Assembly (NCBI GenBank): GCA_008501785.1
Contig: QQUD01000492.1
Coordinates: 1-10,175 of the forward strand
Origin: Chloroflexota bacterium
Lineage (GTDB): Bacteria; Chloroflexota; Anaerolineae; Promineifilales; Promineifilaceae
Reading direction: 5' to 3'
Length of the DNA stretch: 10,175 nt
The notes beneath the pieces were generated by a model. It did not search any database, was not told the DNA's origin, and saw only the letters and a list, made by a program, of their open reading frames with translations. Below are positions 1-6,749 of the stretch, one piece after another. The translations under genes and the position numbers were made by a program. The first letter of the stretch is position 1, and every line of letters begins with the position of its first letter.

Positions 1-6
1 AGGGCA

Positions 7-110
7 TATGGGTTTGAACAAATCGAGATTCATGAACTTTGTCTCCACAATCAAATTGGTCTTTGAGTGCGGAGTTTTCGCTCATTTCTTGATTTTGTTC
101 AAATCCCATA
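7..110. repeat. Imperfect inverted repeat, arms 7-24 and 91-110
   Basis: The left arm TATGGGTTTGAACAAATC (7-24) matches the reverse complement of the right arm GATTTTGTTCAAATCCCATA (91-110) apart from two single-base differences in length. The arms are separated by 66 bases. The pair lies directly before the point where recognisable transposase sequence starts. It could be a mobile-element end, a foldback left by a rearrangement, or a small non-autonomous element; the sequence alone does not decide. Confidence 0.5.
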
Positions 111-424
111 CTACAGACCCAGTGCCGAAATATTGGGGTTTGGAGGATTTTATGAATGTGAAGGAAACGGCGGTAACGAATGCAGCAAACCTCTCTTTAT
201 TCATGGTCAATGTCTCGCAATTGCTTTTACGTGATTTTCGACAGCAGGACTCAAATGTTAATGTGCTAGATTTGAAAGCGTACTATCGTGGTCACAAATA
301 TGTGACCGAAACATTAAAATGGCTTCCGCAAAAGCCAGAGCCAATTTTAATGGCTCACATTTTTGAACGGGTTTCACGGCTAGGCAGGATTCATGCACCT
401 CTTCCTAGCTCTTATCCTTCGTAA
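8..424 (+). pseudogene. Transposase C-terminal fragment (IS remnant)
   Basis: The 138-residue reading frame carries, from about residue 42 onward, the look of the C-terminal end of a DDE (IS4-like) transposase: a YWGLEDF segment, then 'TNAANLSLFMVNVSQLL', then 'DLKAYYRGHKYVTETLKWLP' and an ending near 'RLGRIHA'. Full transposases of this kind are several hundred residues long, so the catalytic core is missing. The first 40 or so residues do not look like transposase; the true homology probably begins near base 120, next to an inverted repeat (7-110). It is the only plausible gene on the plus strand and converges with the minus-strand operon. It is almost certainly inactive. The family assignment comes from recalled sequence character, not a search. 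Confidence 0.6.
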
Positions 425-455
425 TTTTGCGTATCACTCAGCCGGTTCAAGTCGT

Positions 456-671
456 TTAGCGGCAGCCTGCCATGCCAAAATGGTTGTCAATCAAGTCCTG
501 ATTCGCATTCAGCCGCGCCCAATAACAGCCGATGCCTGTGCCAGATGAGCGCCATTTGCCGGGAAGGATTTCTTCGCCAACTGCAAAGAAGCCATCTTGC
601 TTGGGGGCTGCCAGTGCACCATAGGCTTCAACTGTGAATCCAGTATTTGTTGCAGAAATTGTCAGGTTCAT
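456..671 (-). pseudogene. Fragment of a 'CYWARL' repeat-domain protein, broken at both ends
   Basis: This 71-residue frame contains 'FFAVGEEILPGKWRSSGTG' followed by 'CYWARLNANQDLIDNHFGMAG'. This is the pattern of a small beta domain found in secreted or lipoprotein-like proteins of Gram-positive-like bacteria (VG..I.PG.yr..g...CYWaRL). In that family a strand of the type 'G.ltI...D.gFeve..G' should follow GMAG, but here the frame ends at once with CR-stop. Conversely, the first residues 'MNLTISATNTGFTVEAYG' look like that missing final strand, as if they ended a preceding repeat. The frame thus seems to hold the tail of one repeat and the head of the next. There is no signal peptide, the bases upstream lack a clear ribosome binding site, and the start lies 25 bases after the kinase stop in another frame. 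It is probably a remnant, though a short expressed protein cannot be excluded. Confidence 0.5.
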
Positions 672-676
672 TATGA

Positions 677-696
677 ATGAGACGTAATCGTCTTAT
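677..696. other. Short hairpin between kinase stop and 71-residue frame
   Basis: AGACG-TAAT-CGTCT at 680-693 is a perfect 5-bp stem with a 4-base loop, extendable by two further pairs with one mismatch on the operon strand. It begins immediately after the kinase stop codon. No T-run follows on either strand, so it is at best a weak terminator or RNA-end stabiliser. Confidence 0.2.
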
Positions 697-2871
697 CTAA
701 GGCGTTGTCGTGAATGATATTGTGGCTTGGTTCCCTGTTTCATCGGTGAATGTATAGGTATAGTTTCCTGTCCCTTGATGTAAAATGGCAAAAACCAAAC
801 TACCGTTTCGGTCAGTTTTTATATGATAAGGTTGTGTCCAGGAAGATGTGATGCCTGCACCTGTGGCACACTCTGTTTCACTGTAGTTAGACATAACTGT
901 TATCGTGCTGTTGGGTGAGAATCCTGTCAGAGAAATACGCACATGCCACTGACATTGTTGAAGTAGATTATCACTAAGAAATGTGGCGGATGGTACGAGC
1001 GGCTGGGTGGGGACAACGGGGGCAGGTGTGTTGGTTGGTTGTACAGGTATTGGTGTTAATGTCGGTATAGGTGTGTTGGTGTATGTTGGTTCAGGCGTAG
1101 CTGTTTTTGTTGGTGTTGAAGACGGCCGTTTTGTAGGCGTTTGAGTTGGTGCCATTGTTTGGGTAGGCATTTTTGTAGGGGTTGGTGTCGGGACAAGTGC
1201 GGATAAGTTCGCATACTGTTCATATCGAGCGGTATTTGGAAATGATGGACGTCCGGTTCCGCCAACATAACTATGCTGTGTCGCTAATAATTTTCGCTCA
1301 CCCTGTAAATCTCCAGTGATGAGACAACTCCCTTTCAAGCAATCAACATCAAAACGGAAAGGATTTTGGCTAAAGGTGACTCCCAACAATCCGTTTGTAG
1401 ATGACGCAGCGGCCCCATACTGATTCACAACTGTAAAGGGTTGTTCAGTCTGAAGTAACAGCTTGCCTTGTTGCAAAACGATCTCCAGTTCATCTTTGGT
1501 AAGCAATTCAATTGTTGTGTTTTTTGCCAAATAGAGATCTGCTCCATTCGGGAAGCGGAGCTGCAACGGGCCATCATTAGATTGAATGGTGCCAGACTGA
1601 CCATTTACAGAGATTTCTAACTGATCCATATCAGCCAGTTTTGTGGCACTTTCTCCCGAATTCCAGACGGCACTATCTGTGTCTCCCACTATTTCTAAAG
1701 TTACGCGATGGGCATCTGGAATCGTTGGTGATGCAACCACCTCTAAGGACGCATTATTGGCCGCCGATTTTGGCCAAACGAGAAAGGTGATGGCAATGAT
1801 GGCAAGAAAAAACACCGGCAACAGTGTGCGACGGGATAAAGAATGGAATCCGCGTTTCTGGCTCATTTGCCCACCCGCGCCTGCAACAATGTGAGGATGA
1901 TCGATCTGTAAAGATGAAGGGGTAGCAGGGTCGGATGTTAACGTTGAATGGGGTAAAGTTCTGTTGATGACTTTTAAGCCAGTATCTGTTGGCACCTGTT
2001 TGATTGAAATTAATGCAGGTGATGTTTTGGGTTCGGCTGTTTTGTAAGCCAACGTTGAAACATCTGCTTCTTCTGGCGTTGTCGCTGCTTGTAAAGCTTC
2101 GACAAATGCTTCCACTGTCGCAAACCTATCTGTTGGTGACTTGGACATACCTTTCTGCACTATCTGAGAAATGGCTTGCGGCAGCTGTTTATTCATGTGA
2201 TGTGCAGCGGGTGGAGGCGCATTGACATGCTTGTACATAATTTGCAGATTGGTGCCGGTAAAGGGTGGCGCCCCTGTTAACGTTTCAAATATTACAACAG
2301 CCAATCCATATTGATCGCTGCGACTATCTATCTTTTCATCAGCACATTGCTCTGGACTCATGTAAATAGGAGTGCCTGCCGAGATATTGCCAGTCGCGAA
2401 AGTGGCAGTGTGCAATTTAGCTAGCCCAAAGTCGGAGAGCACGGCCGTTTCCCGCTCGTCAAACAAAATATTGGTAGGTTTCACATCTTGGTGAACAACC
2501 CCTTGGCTGTGGGCGTAGTCAAGTCCCTGGGCGACTTGCTTCAGAATAGGCCACAATTGTGACATGGTTAGATTGCCTTGATTTAGCCTATCTCGCAGGG
2601 TGCCACCCCGTAAGAGCTTCATGACGAAATACGGCCGTTTTTCATCAATACCACTATCATAAATCGGAATGATATGAGGATGGTCTAACTGAGATACGAT
2701 ATGTGCTTCCTGCCAAAACAGGTCGGTATACTGTTTGCTGGTTTGTATTTGAGGAGACAGTAGTTTGAGGGCAACTTCGCGATTTGATTCCGTATCCAGC
2801 GCCCGGTAAACGACACCCATACCGCCGCTACCAATTTCTTCAATTCGTTTATACCGATCAATCATTTGCAT
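697..2871 (-). CDS. Transmembrane Ser/Thr protein kinase with FecR-like outer domain
   Basis: Residue numbers here count from the TTG five codons upstream (2886). The Hanks-type kinase domain (about 11-268) shows the glycine loop G19-S-G-G-M-G24, the ATP-binding lysine in VALK (K41), the helix-C glutamate (E60), catalytic loop H132-Q-D134-V-K-P, D152-F-G, and SPE at 177-179. HQD replaces the usual HRD, making it a non-RD kinase. A basic stretch leads into one membrane helix (about 354-371). Outside follows a FecR-like region (about 395-550), a Thr/Pro-rich linker (about 566-628) and a C-terminal beta-type domain (about 640-729) that I cannot name. The ATG at 2871 is preferred because AGGGAG lies four bases before it; the TTG at 2886 has no such site. 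The gene follows the stand-alone WXG100-like gene closely and probably senses envelope state and phosphorylates cytoplasmic partners; substrates are unknown. Confidence 0.93.
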   Translation of the reverse strand: MQMIDRYKRIEEIGSGGMGVVYRALDTESNREVALKLLSPQIQTSKQYTDLFWQEAHIVSQLDHPHIIPIYDSGIDEKRPYFVMKLLRGGTLRDRLNQGNLTMSQLWPILKQVAQGLDYAHSQGVVHQDVKPTNILFDERETAVLSDFGLAKLHTATFATGNISAGTPIYMSPEQCADEKIDSRSDQYGLAVVIFETLTGAPPFTGTNLQIMYKHVNAPPPAAHHMNKQLPQAISQIVQKGMSKSPTDRFATVEAFVEALQAATTPEEADVSTLAYKTAEPKTSPALISIKQVPTDTGLKVINRTLPHSTLTSDPATPSSLQIDHPHIVAGAGGQMSQKRGFHSLSRRTLLPVFFLAIIAITFLVWPKSAANNASLEVVASPTIPDAHRVTLEIVGDTDSAVWNSGESATKLADMDQLEISVNGQSGTIQSNDGPLQLRFPNGADLYLAKNTTIELLTKDELEIVLQQGKLLLQTEQPFTVVNQYGAAASSTNGLLGVTFSQNPFRFDVDCLKGSCLITGDLQGERKLLATQHSYVGGTGRPSFPNTARYEQYANLSALVPTPTPTKMPTQTMAPTQTPTKRPSSTPTKTATPEPTYTNTPIPTLTPIPVQPTNTPAPVVPTQPLVPSATFLSDNLLQQCQWHVRISLTGFSPNSTITVMSNYSETECATGAGITSSWTQPYHIKTDRNGSLVFAILHQGTGNYTYTFTDETGNQATISFTTTP
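1003..1191 (-). repeat. Thr/Pro-rich low-complexity linker in the kinase gene
   Basis: About 63 codons of PTPT-like sequence (for example PTPTPTKMPTQT) separate the FecR-like region from the last domain. On the plus strand it appears as GTTGGTGT-like runs. Linkers of this type are common in large surface proteins of Chloroflexota and suggest an extended extracellular stalk. Confidence 0.8.
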
Positions 2872-2875
2872 GTGG

Positions 2876-2881
2876 CTCCCT
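2876..2881 (-). promoter_or_regulatory. Ribosome binding site deciding the kinase start
   Basis: AGGGAG on the minus strand sits four bases before the ATG at 2869-2871 and lies inside the longer frame opened by a TTG at 2886. It therefore favours the shorter start. Confidence 0.6.
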
Positions 2882-2892
2882 GGCAATCGTTG

Positions 2893-3165
2893 TTAAAAAA
2901 TGTTGCTAACCGCTTCCCATTTGGCGACTTCCCTTTGTAACTGCATTGATTGCTCCCGAATTTGATGTGCAAGGTGTTGCAGCGTTTGGATACGATGCTC
3001 TAGTTCGGTTTGGAACTGAAAACGGCCGTTTGCCACCCAGCCTACTTCCAAATTTTGATTAGCTCTCTGCAAACGCTCAACCGCCCATTCTATTTCTTCC
3101 GCCATATGCGTGAGTCTGTAAGCGTTATATCTTAATTCTTCTGGTTCGATGTGCAGCAGCGGCAT
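2893..3165 (-). CDS. Stand-alone WXG100-like protein with altered WxG turn
   Basis: This 90-residue, highly helical protein has the size of a classic WXG100 (ESAT-6-like) protein: two helices joined by a turn, normally exported as a dimer by ESX/type VII systems. It opens MPLLHIE, matching the other four WXG modules here, and has tryptophans at 43 and 83, exactly as they do, with LQREVAKWE at the end. The turn, however, reads W43-V-A-N-G-R instead of WQG, so the canonical glycine is lost. AAGGAA eight bases upstream of the ATG is a good ribosome binding site. It stops about where the other modules continue into effector domains, so it is the natural candidate for a shared dimer partner. Its gene lies 30 bases after the EspG-like gene and 21 bases before the kinase start. 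Confidence 0.8.
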   Translation of the reverse strand: MPLLHIEPEELRYNAYRLTHMAEEIEWAVERLQRANQNLEVGWVANGRFQFQTELEHRIQTLQHLAHQIREQSMQLQREVAKWEAVSNIF

Positions 3166-3195
3166 GGCAATAATTCCTTCGTATCATGTAAAAAT

Positions 3196-3969
3196 TCAAG
3201 CATCATTAAACGTCAGCAAATGAATGAGACCTTCTTCAGACAAGGGGTGTAACTCAGTGGTTGCAGTCTTGCATTCATCTTCGCCACCCCATATGCATTC
3301 AGGCGTAAATAAGAAAAGAACACTTTGTACATTTTGGAAAGTCCTATTTTGCCAGGTCAATGTTGCCGCTTGGGTTACGGTTGCTAATTTAGCTAAAGTT
3401 TGTTTGGATCTTTCAGAAGACAAACCGGCACGTCGCAAAATGGATACCGAATCCGGATCAACTGGGTTCTGCTGCACTTTATGTAAAAATGCCACAAGAT
3501 TAAGCTGCGGGACTGAAAGACAATCATCATTTGTAGAATTTACAACTGGACCAAACTTTTCTAACGTTCTATGCACCCATCTATCGCTTGATTTGAAAAA
3601 GGTAAAGTGATTTTGGTCTGCTGATGATTGCAGCAGCAATGCTTCATTTTGCCAAAAGTAAATCGTTTCCCGCTGCTGCTTGCCATTGCGCTGCCATATT
3701 TCGAGCTGCAATAAATAATCTGGAGCGACCATCCACTGCACCAAAACAGCCAACAAGTTATCTATTTGCCACTGAAGCGGTGAAAGGGAATGTATTAACT
3801 TGCGCTTTTGCAGCGATTCATACCCTTTGTCAATTTCGATTTGCAGTTCTGGTCCAGTTAGCTGCTTTGGCAATTTAATGGATTGCGGCAGCGTGGCTAT
3901 CCCCAATGCTGTGGCTGCACACAACAACTCGGCGGTGGTGAATGAAACTGTGAACGTGTTCTTATCCAT
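3196..3969 (-). CDS. EspG-like putative type VII secretion chaperone (first copy)
   Basis: The 257-residue protein starts 'FTVSFTTAELLCAATALGI' and goes on to a helical part, alternating beta strands (for example LLQLEIWQRN, ETIYFWQ, HFTFF) and a C-terminal 'SVLFLFTPECIWGG' strand pair before a last helix. The order resembles actinobacterial EspG proteins, which bind PE/PPE substrates in the cytoplasm for ESX export. The second copy in this window (8009-8833) shares the same layout: an opening F-x-(V/L)-S-x-x-x-x-E-L, 'FTLLLGADMVWWLRPL' near the end, then a final I-x-x-LL helix. No signal peptide or membrane helix is seen. The ATG at 3969 lies 20 bases after the previous stop, with only a weak binding site (AAAGA), so it may be translated by coupling. 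The EspG link rests on pattern and context and needs a profile or structure test. Confidence 0.55.
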   Translation of the reverse strand: MDKNTFTVSFTTAELLCAATALGIATLPQSIKLPKQLTGPELQIEIDKGYESLQKRKLIHSLSPLQWQIDNLLAVLVQWMVAPDYLLQLEIWQRNGKQQRETIYFWQNEALLLQSSADQNHFTFFKSSDRWVHRTLEKFGPVVNSTNDDCLSVPQLNLVAFLHKVQQNPVDPDSVSILRRAGLSSERSKQTLAKLATVTQAATLTWQNRTFQNVQSVLFLFTPECIWGGEDECKTATTELHPLSEEGLIHLLTFNDA

Positions 3970-3989
3970 AGTTGCGTCTTTTGTGATGG

Positions 3990-5147
3990 TTACGGCCGTA
4001 TTACATACATGCCATTTGAGCCACCTTTCCAGGTTGCGGAAAAGTCAGTCATTGGTAAATGCAGTTCGCTGCCCGTCCATGGGTCATTAATAAAAACTGT
4101 TTGCCCATTTTCAGAAACGCCTTTGACGACGACCGCATGGACAACGGAGCCGGTGGCCGTCAGTTGATTCGTCTGCATGTCTAATCTGACAGTGGCAATA
4201 ACGGGACCTTGTTGTAGTTGGTTTTGTAAATCGATCTGACTGGTATTCACCTGGGCAGAAACATTTGTATAGCCTAAATCTTGCAGTTCATCCGTAATTC
4301 TGTTTAAGGACATCCCTCTGCCGTGAGAAAAATCTCCTTTGTCTAGCATGTTGAGCAGTTCTTGTGGGGTCGCTGTTTGATTATTTCCATCCTGGTTATG
4401 GTAGTAGTCCAAAATCATGCTCACTGAGGTGGGTGCACAGGCAGCGCTGCCGCCTAATTTACCTTGTGATTTAACGGGAACGGGATAACCTTGGACATCA
4501 GGAGCTGTTTGTGTTGGAGTAGAGGGCGCGGATGGATCAGTGGTGGGAGAAACGGCCGTTTCTGCCTCAATCTTCGCCTCTGGCATCGGTTCTTGCGGCA
4601 CAGGCTCATTCAGCAGTTCACCAAAACGTGACGACCCAGTTGGCCCAGGCATAGGTACTGGTGGCACTGGTTCTGGGGGCTGCAAACTTGGTAATAAGGG
4701 TTTCATCAATGCTTTCAGCCAATCTGGCCACATATCTGACCATCCGCCAAGTTGGCCCACAAATGCCAGTGGCGGCAATGTAACCGGCAAACCAGGAAAG
4801 TCTTCCGGCAGCCAACGATTTTCGCCCCCACCGGCAGATTGGAGCAAGGCGGCTCGCCAGACCAGTGGCCCAGCGTTGAGCTGTCTAGCAACCTGCTCCC
4901 ATTCTTCAATCTCGCGGTGCAGCCGCTGGCTAAGGATCAGACCATCCTCAGCCAACTGTGCCAGCCGCTGGTTCAGCGTTTGCAACTCATTTATAAACAA
5001 GTCGGCGCTGTAGCCTTGCCATGCATTGGCAAGTGTATAACCGGTATTCCCTAAATTTTGTGCGCTGGTTTGGGTGGAAACGGCCGTTTGCTGTATGTGA
5101 TTGCATACAGTTCGTATCAAGTCTGTTTCCATATGTAGCATCAGCAT
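3990..5147 (-). CDS. WXG100 module fused to C39-like cysteine peptidase (effector A)
   Basis: Residues 1-90 form a WXG100 module (MLMLHMETD start, W43-Q-G, W83). Residues about 91-220 are a Pro/Ala/Thr-rich linker with PPEPVPPVPMPGP. Residues about 221-385 look like a papain-fold C39-like peptidase: C237 in SAACAPTSVSMIL, H337 in GSVVHAVVVKGV, and D355 in FINDPW make a credible Cys-His-Asp triad, and Q228 in KSQGK could be the oxyanion-hole residue. Such domains occur as cysteine peptidase or toxin heads; the WXG module would be the export tag for a type VII-like system. The start at 5147 aligns exactly with the other modules and has GAAGGT upstream. The gene follows the 173-residue gene by 18 bases. 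Its GC content is high (39 of 60 bases in 4801-4860). Confidence 0.85.
   Translation of the reverse strand: MLMLHMETDLIRTVCNHIQQTAVSTQTSAQNLGNTGYTLANAWQGYSADLFINELQTLNQRLAQLAEDGLILSQRLHREIEEWEQVARQLNAGPLVWRAALLQSAGGGENRWLPEDFPGLPVTLPPLAFVGQLGGWSDMWPDWLKALMKPLLPSLQPPEPVPPVPMPGPTGSSRFGELLNEPVPQEPMPEAKIEAETAVSPTTDPSAPSTPTQTAPDVQGYPVPVKSQGKLGGSAACAPTSVSMILDYYHNQDGNNQTATPQELLNMLDKGDFSHGRGMSLNRITDELQDLGYTNVSAQVNTSQIDLQNQLQQGPVIATVRLDMQTNQLTATGSVVHAVVVKGVSENGQTVFINDPWTGSELHLPMTDFSATWKGGSNGMYVIRP
4548..4563. repeat. Longest copy of the frequent palindrome (16 bp)
   Basis: AGAAACGGCCGTTTCT is a perfect 16-bp palindrome centred on ACGGCCGT, inside the linker of effector A, where it encodes part of AETAVS. 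The extension beyond the 8-bp core is perfect over four extra bases on each side. Confidence 0.9.
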
Positions 5148-5165
5148 ATTAAATTTCTTACCTTC

Positions 5166-5687
5166 TTATCCTATCATCTGATTATTTAACGTATGGTATA
5201 TGGGCAATAGGTTTGATATGGTTAATTGAGCCAAAGCTGATGAGTATATTTGCCACTTTTCAGAGCCTACCTCGCCATTCATGATTGCTTGACAAGACAA
5301 ATACAATTCAACCTCTTTTAACCTTTTCTCTTGACGTGAAAGTGGAGGCGGGAAATTCAAGCCAACAGTTTCTGGAACAATAATTTGAGGGAATTCAGCC
5401 GAATCAGAAGATGGCATTTCCGCTTTTATAATTTTGACAGCTTCTAAATCATTAGAATGAACCTGGGTCAAAACTTTACTCAATTGCAAAATATGTGGTT
5501 TAGGAATTTGCTTTATCCAATAATGGAAAAACCATACCAAACCGTCTGATTGATTTGATGCTGGAAGTGGGTATGAAATAGCAGCTTCTTCTGGAATTGT
5601 TTTGTGGAATAGAGAATGGTTATAAATCTTGATTCGCACCAGCTCTAAATATGTTTTCTTTGCTCTTGTTGGAAGTTTATATTTCAT
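5166..5687 (-). CDS. Unknown 173-residue protein between two effectors; candidate immunity or partner protein
   Basis: I do not recognise a family. The protein is predicted to be soluble and mostly helical, with a basic N-terminus (KYKLPTRAKKTY), aromatic segment 'GLVWFFHYWIKQIPKPHI', a loop rich in Pro and acidic residues in the middle, and a charged helix 'RQEKRLKEVELYLSC'. No WXG motif, signal peptide or membrane helix is present. AAGGAA seven bases before the ATG supports the start. It sits 17 bases after effector B and 18 bases before effector A, so it is co-transcribed with both cysteine peptidase fusions. Its DNA is AT-richer than effector A (22 of 60 bases G/C in 5521-5580). By position it could be an inhibitor protecting the producer, or an adaptor; nothing in the sequence proves this. 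Confidence 0.75.
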   Translation of the reverse strand: MKYKLPTRAKKTYLELVRIKIYNHSLFHKTIPEEAAISYPLPASNQSDGLVWFFHYWIKQIPKPHILQLSKVLTQVHSNDLEAVKIIKAEMPSSDSAEFPQIIVPETVGLNFPPPLSRQEKRLKEVELYLSCQAIMNGEVGSEKWQIYSSALAQLTISNLLPIYHTLNNQMIG

Positions 5688-5704
5688 CTGTTTATTCCTT
5701 GCTT

Positions 5705-6727
5705 TTAAGCTACATGATCATGCGCTGATGGAACTCCGGGAATGTCACTATCTACGACTTGCCTCATAGGATCATCAGTTACAATGTATGAAAATTCCCG
5801 CATTTCCCAGGCATCCAAGAATTCCTGAGCTGGATATTCAATGCCCTGACCATCGGGCACACCATCCTTTCCTGATTTCATACTAACTCCATTCCAGCTA
5901 TCATTTTCGTACCGATCAGATGATTGCCCACTGTCATTACAAATAAAATGGGTTATCTCGCCTTCCTCATTTGTGCGTACACCTGTTATCCACAGCGCGT
6001 GCCCTCCTGCCTGCTCTCCCCAATACGAATCAAGTGGGTCCACATCAATCCGACCGACAACTGCTCTTCCTGCTTCGAGATCTTGTAGCAAACTGTTAAC
6101 AGCATCTTGTTCTGAGTCAAAATTACTATGGGCTGTCACATCGACTCCAAAATGCTCAAACATAGGTTCATAATCCCCAAATTGGGTGCCTTCCTTATCC
6201 GATGGATACCCCACACTGGCCTTGATTTCTTCTAATGAAGGGTCTTGTCCAAAAGCATGTAAGATATTTTGAGTTGTCTGAAACCCACACGTATTTCCTT
6301 TTTGAGCTTGATAATATTGCTCTAGGTCCCAGCGTTCACTATACCCTGTAACTATTTCTCCCTTTTCAATAGGTGCTAGTGTTTCTTCTGGCATTAAAAA
6401 TGCTGCGCCACCAAACAAGAATCCACCTAATAATATCCCTGCCAGAATAGAACCATCAGCCCCGTCAGCCATCCGTTCCCATTCATCAACCTCTCGTTGG
6501 AGTCTTTGATCCAAGATAATGCCAGATTCAGTCAACTGATTCAATTGTTGCAATAAAGGTTGAATTTCGCTTGCAAAAATATTGGCGCTTGGGCCTTGCC
6601 ATGCACTTGATAAAGTTTGTACTGAACCGTTTAGTTGTTGCAATTGCTGTTGGAGAGAATTAGAAGTTTGTTGCAACTGAATTCCTACACCTCGAACATA
6701 GTCTGTATCCATATGTAACAGTGGCAT
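5705..6727 (-). CDS. WXG100 module fused to C39-like cysteine peptidase (effector B)
   Basis: Counting from the ATG at 6727, residues 1-88 are a WXG100 module (MPLLHMDTD, W43-Q-G, W83 in EVDEWER). A glycine-rich hydrophobic stretch follows (about 93-112, ILAGILLGGFLFGGAAFLM) that could insert in a membrane. Residues about 130-320 look like a papain-fold domain: C147 in GNTCGFQTTQNIL, H243 in GGHALWITGV, D265 in FICNDSG, the order expected for C39-like peptidases or bacteriocin-type toxins. The domain differs clearly from that of effector A. The frame is open upstream to 6781, but TGAGGA four bases before the ATG at 6727, and the alignment of all five modules, fix this start. It begins 22 bases after the CHAP fusion ends. 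Confidence 0.85.
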   Translation of the reverse strand: MPLLHMDTDYVRGVGIQLQQTSNSLQQQLQQLNGSVQTLSSAWQGPSANIFASEIQPLLQQLNQLTESGIILDQRLQREVDEWERMADGADGSILAGILLGGFLFGGAAFLMPEETLAPIEKGEIVTGYSERWDLEQYYQAQKGNTCGFQTTQNILHAFGQDPSLEEIKASVGYPSDKEGTQFGDYEPMFEHFGVDVTAHSNFDSEQDAVNSLLQDLEAGRAVVGRIDVDPLDSYWGEQAGGHALWITGVRTNEEGEITHFICNDSGQSSDRYENDSWNGVSMKSGKDGVPDGQGIEYPAQEFLDAWEMREFSYIVTDDPMRQVVDSDIPGVPSAHDHVA

Positions 6728-6731
6728 GTTG

Positions 6732-6737
6732 TCCTCA
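6732..6737 (-). promoter_or_regulatory. Ribosome binding site deciding the start of effector B
   Basis: TGAGGA on the minus strand, four bases before the ATG at 6725-6727. It shows that the 18 extra codons upstream (overlapping the previous gene) are not the natural start. Confidence 0.65.
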
Positions 6738-6749
6738 CATTGCTTGCAA

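Noticed and set aside
677..696. Rho-independent terminator after the kinase gene
   Set aside because: The stem is only 5 perfect pairs and no T-run follows on either strand; listed only as a weak hairpin.
1003..1191. Tandem DNA repeat or CRISPR-like array
   Set aside because: The periodic GTTGGTGT pattern simply encodes a Thr/Pro-rich linker in frame with the kinase; there are no regular spacers.
2872..2886. TTG start for the kinase
   Set aside because: No ribosome binding site before it, while AGGGAG stands just before the ATG at 2871.
3224..4090. Plus-strand frames opposite the first EspG-like gene and the end of effector A
   Set aside because: Cys- and Ser-rich translations without motifs, lacking ribosome binding sites, and overlapping a better supported minus-strand gene.
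4540..5054. Plus-strand frames of 157 and 100 residues over effector A
   Set aside because: They oppose a gene with a clear WXG module and peptidase domain; their translations are low-complexity Ser/Gly/Pro or Cys-rich and show no domain. They are shadows of GC-rich coding sequence.
5166..5687. Third EspG-like protein
   Set aside because: It is shorter and lacks the opening EEL helix and the late strand pair seen in both EspG-like copies.
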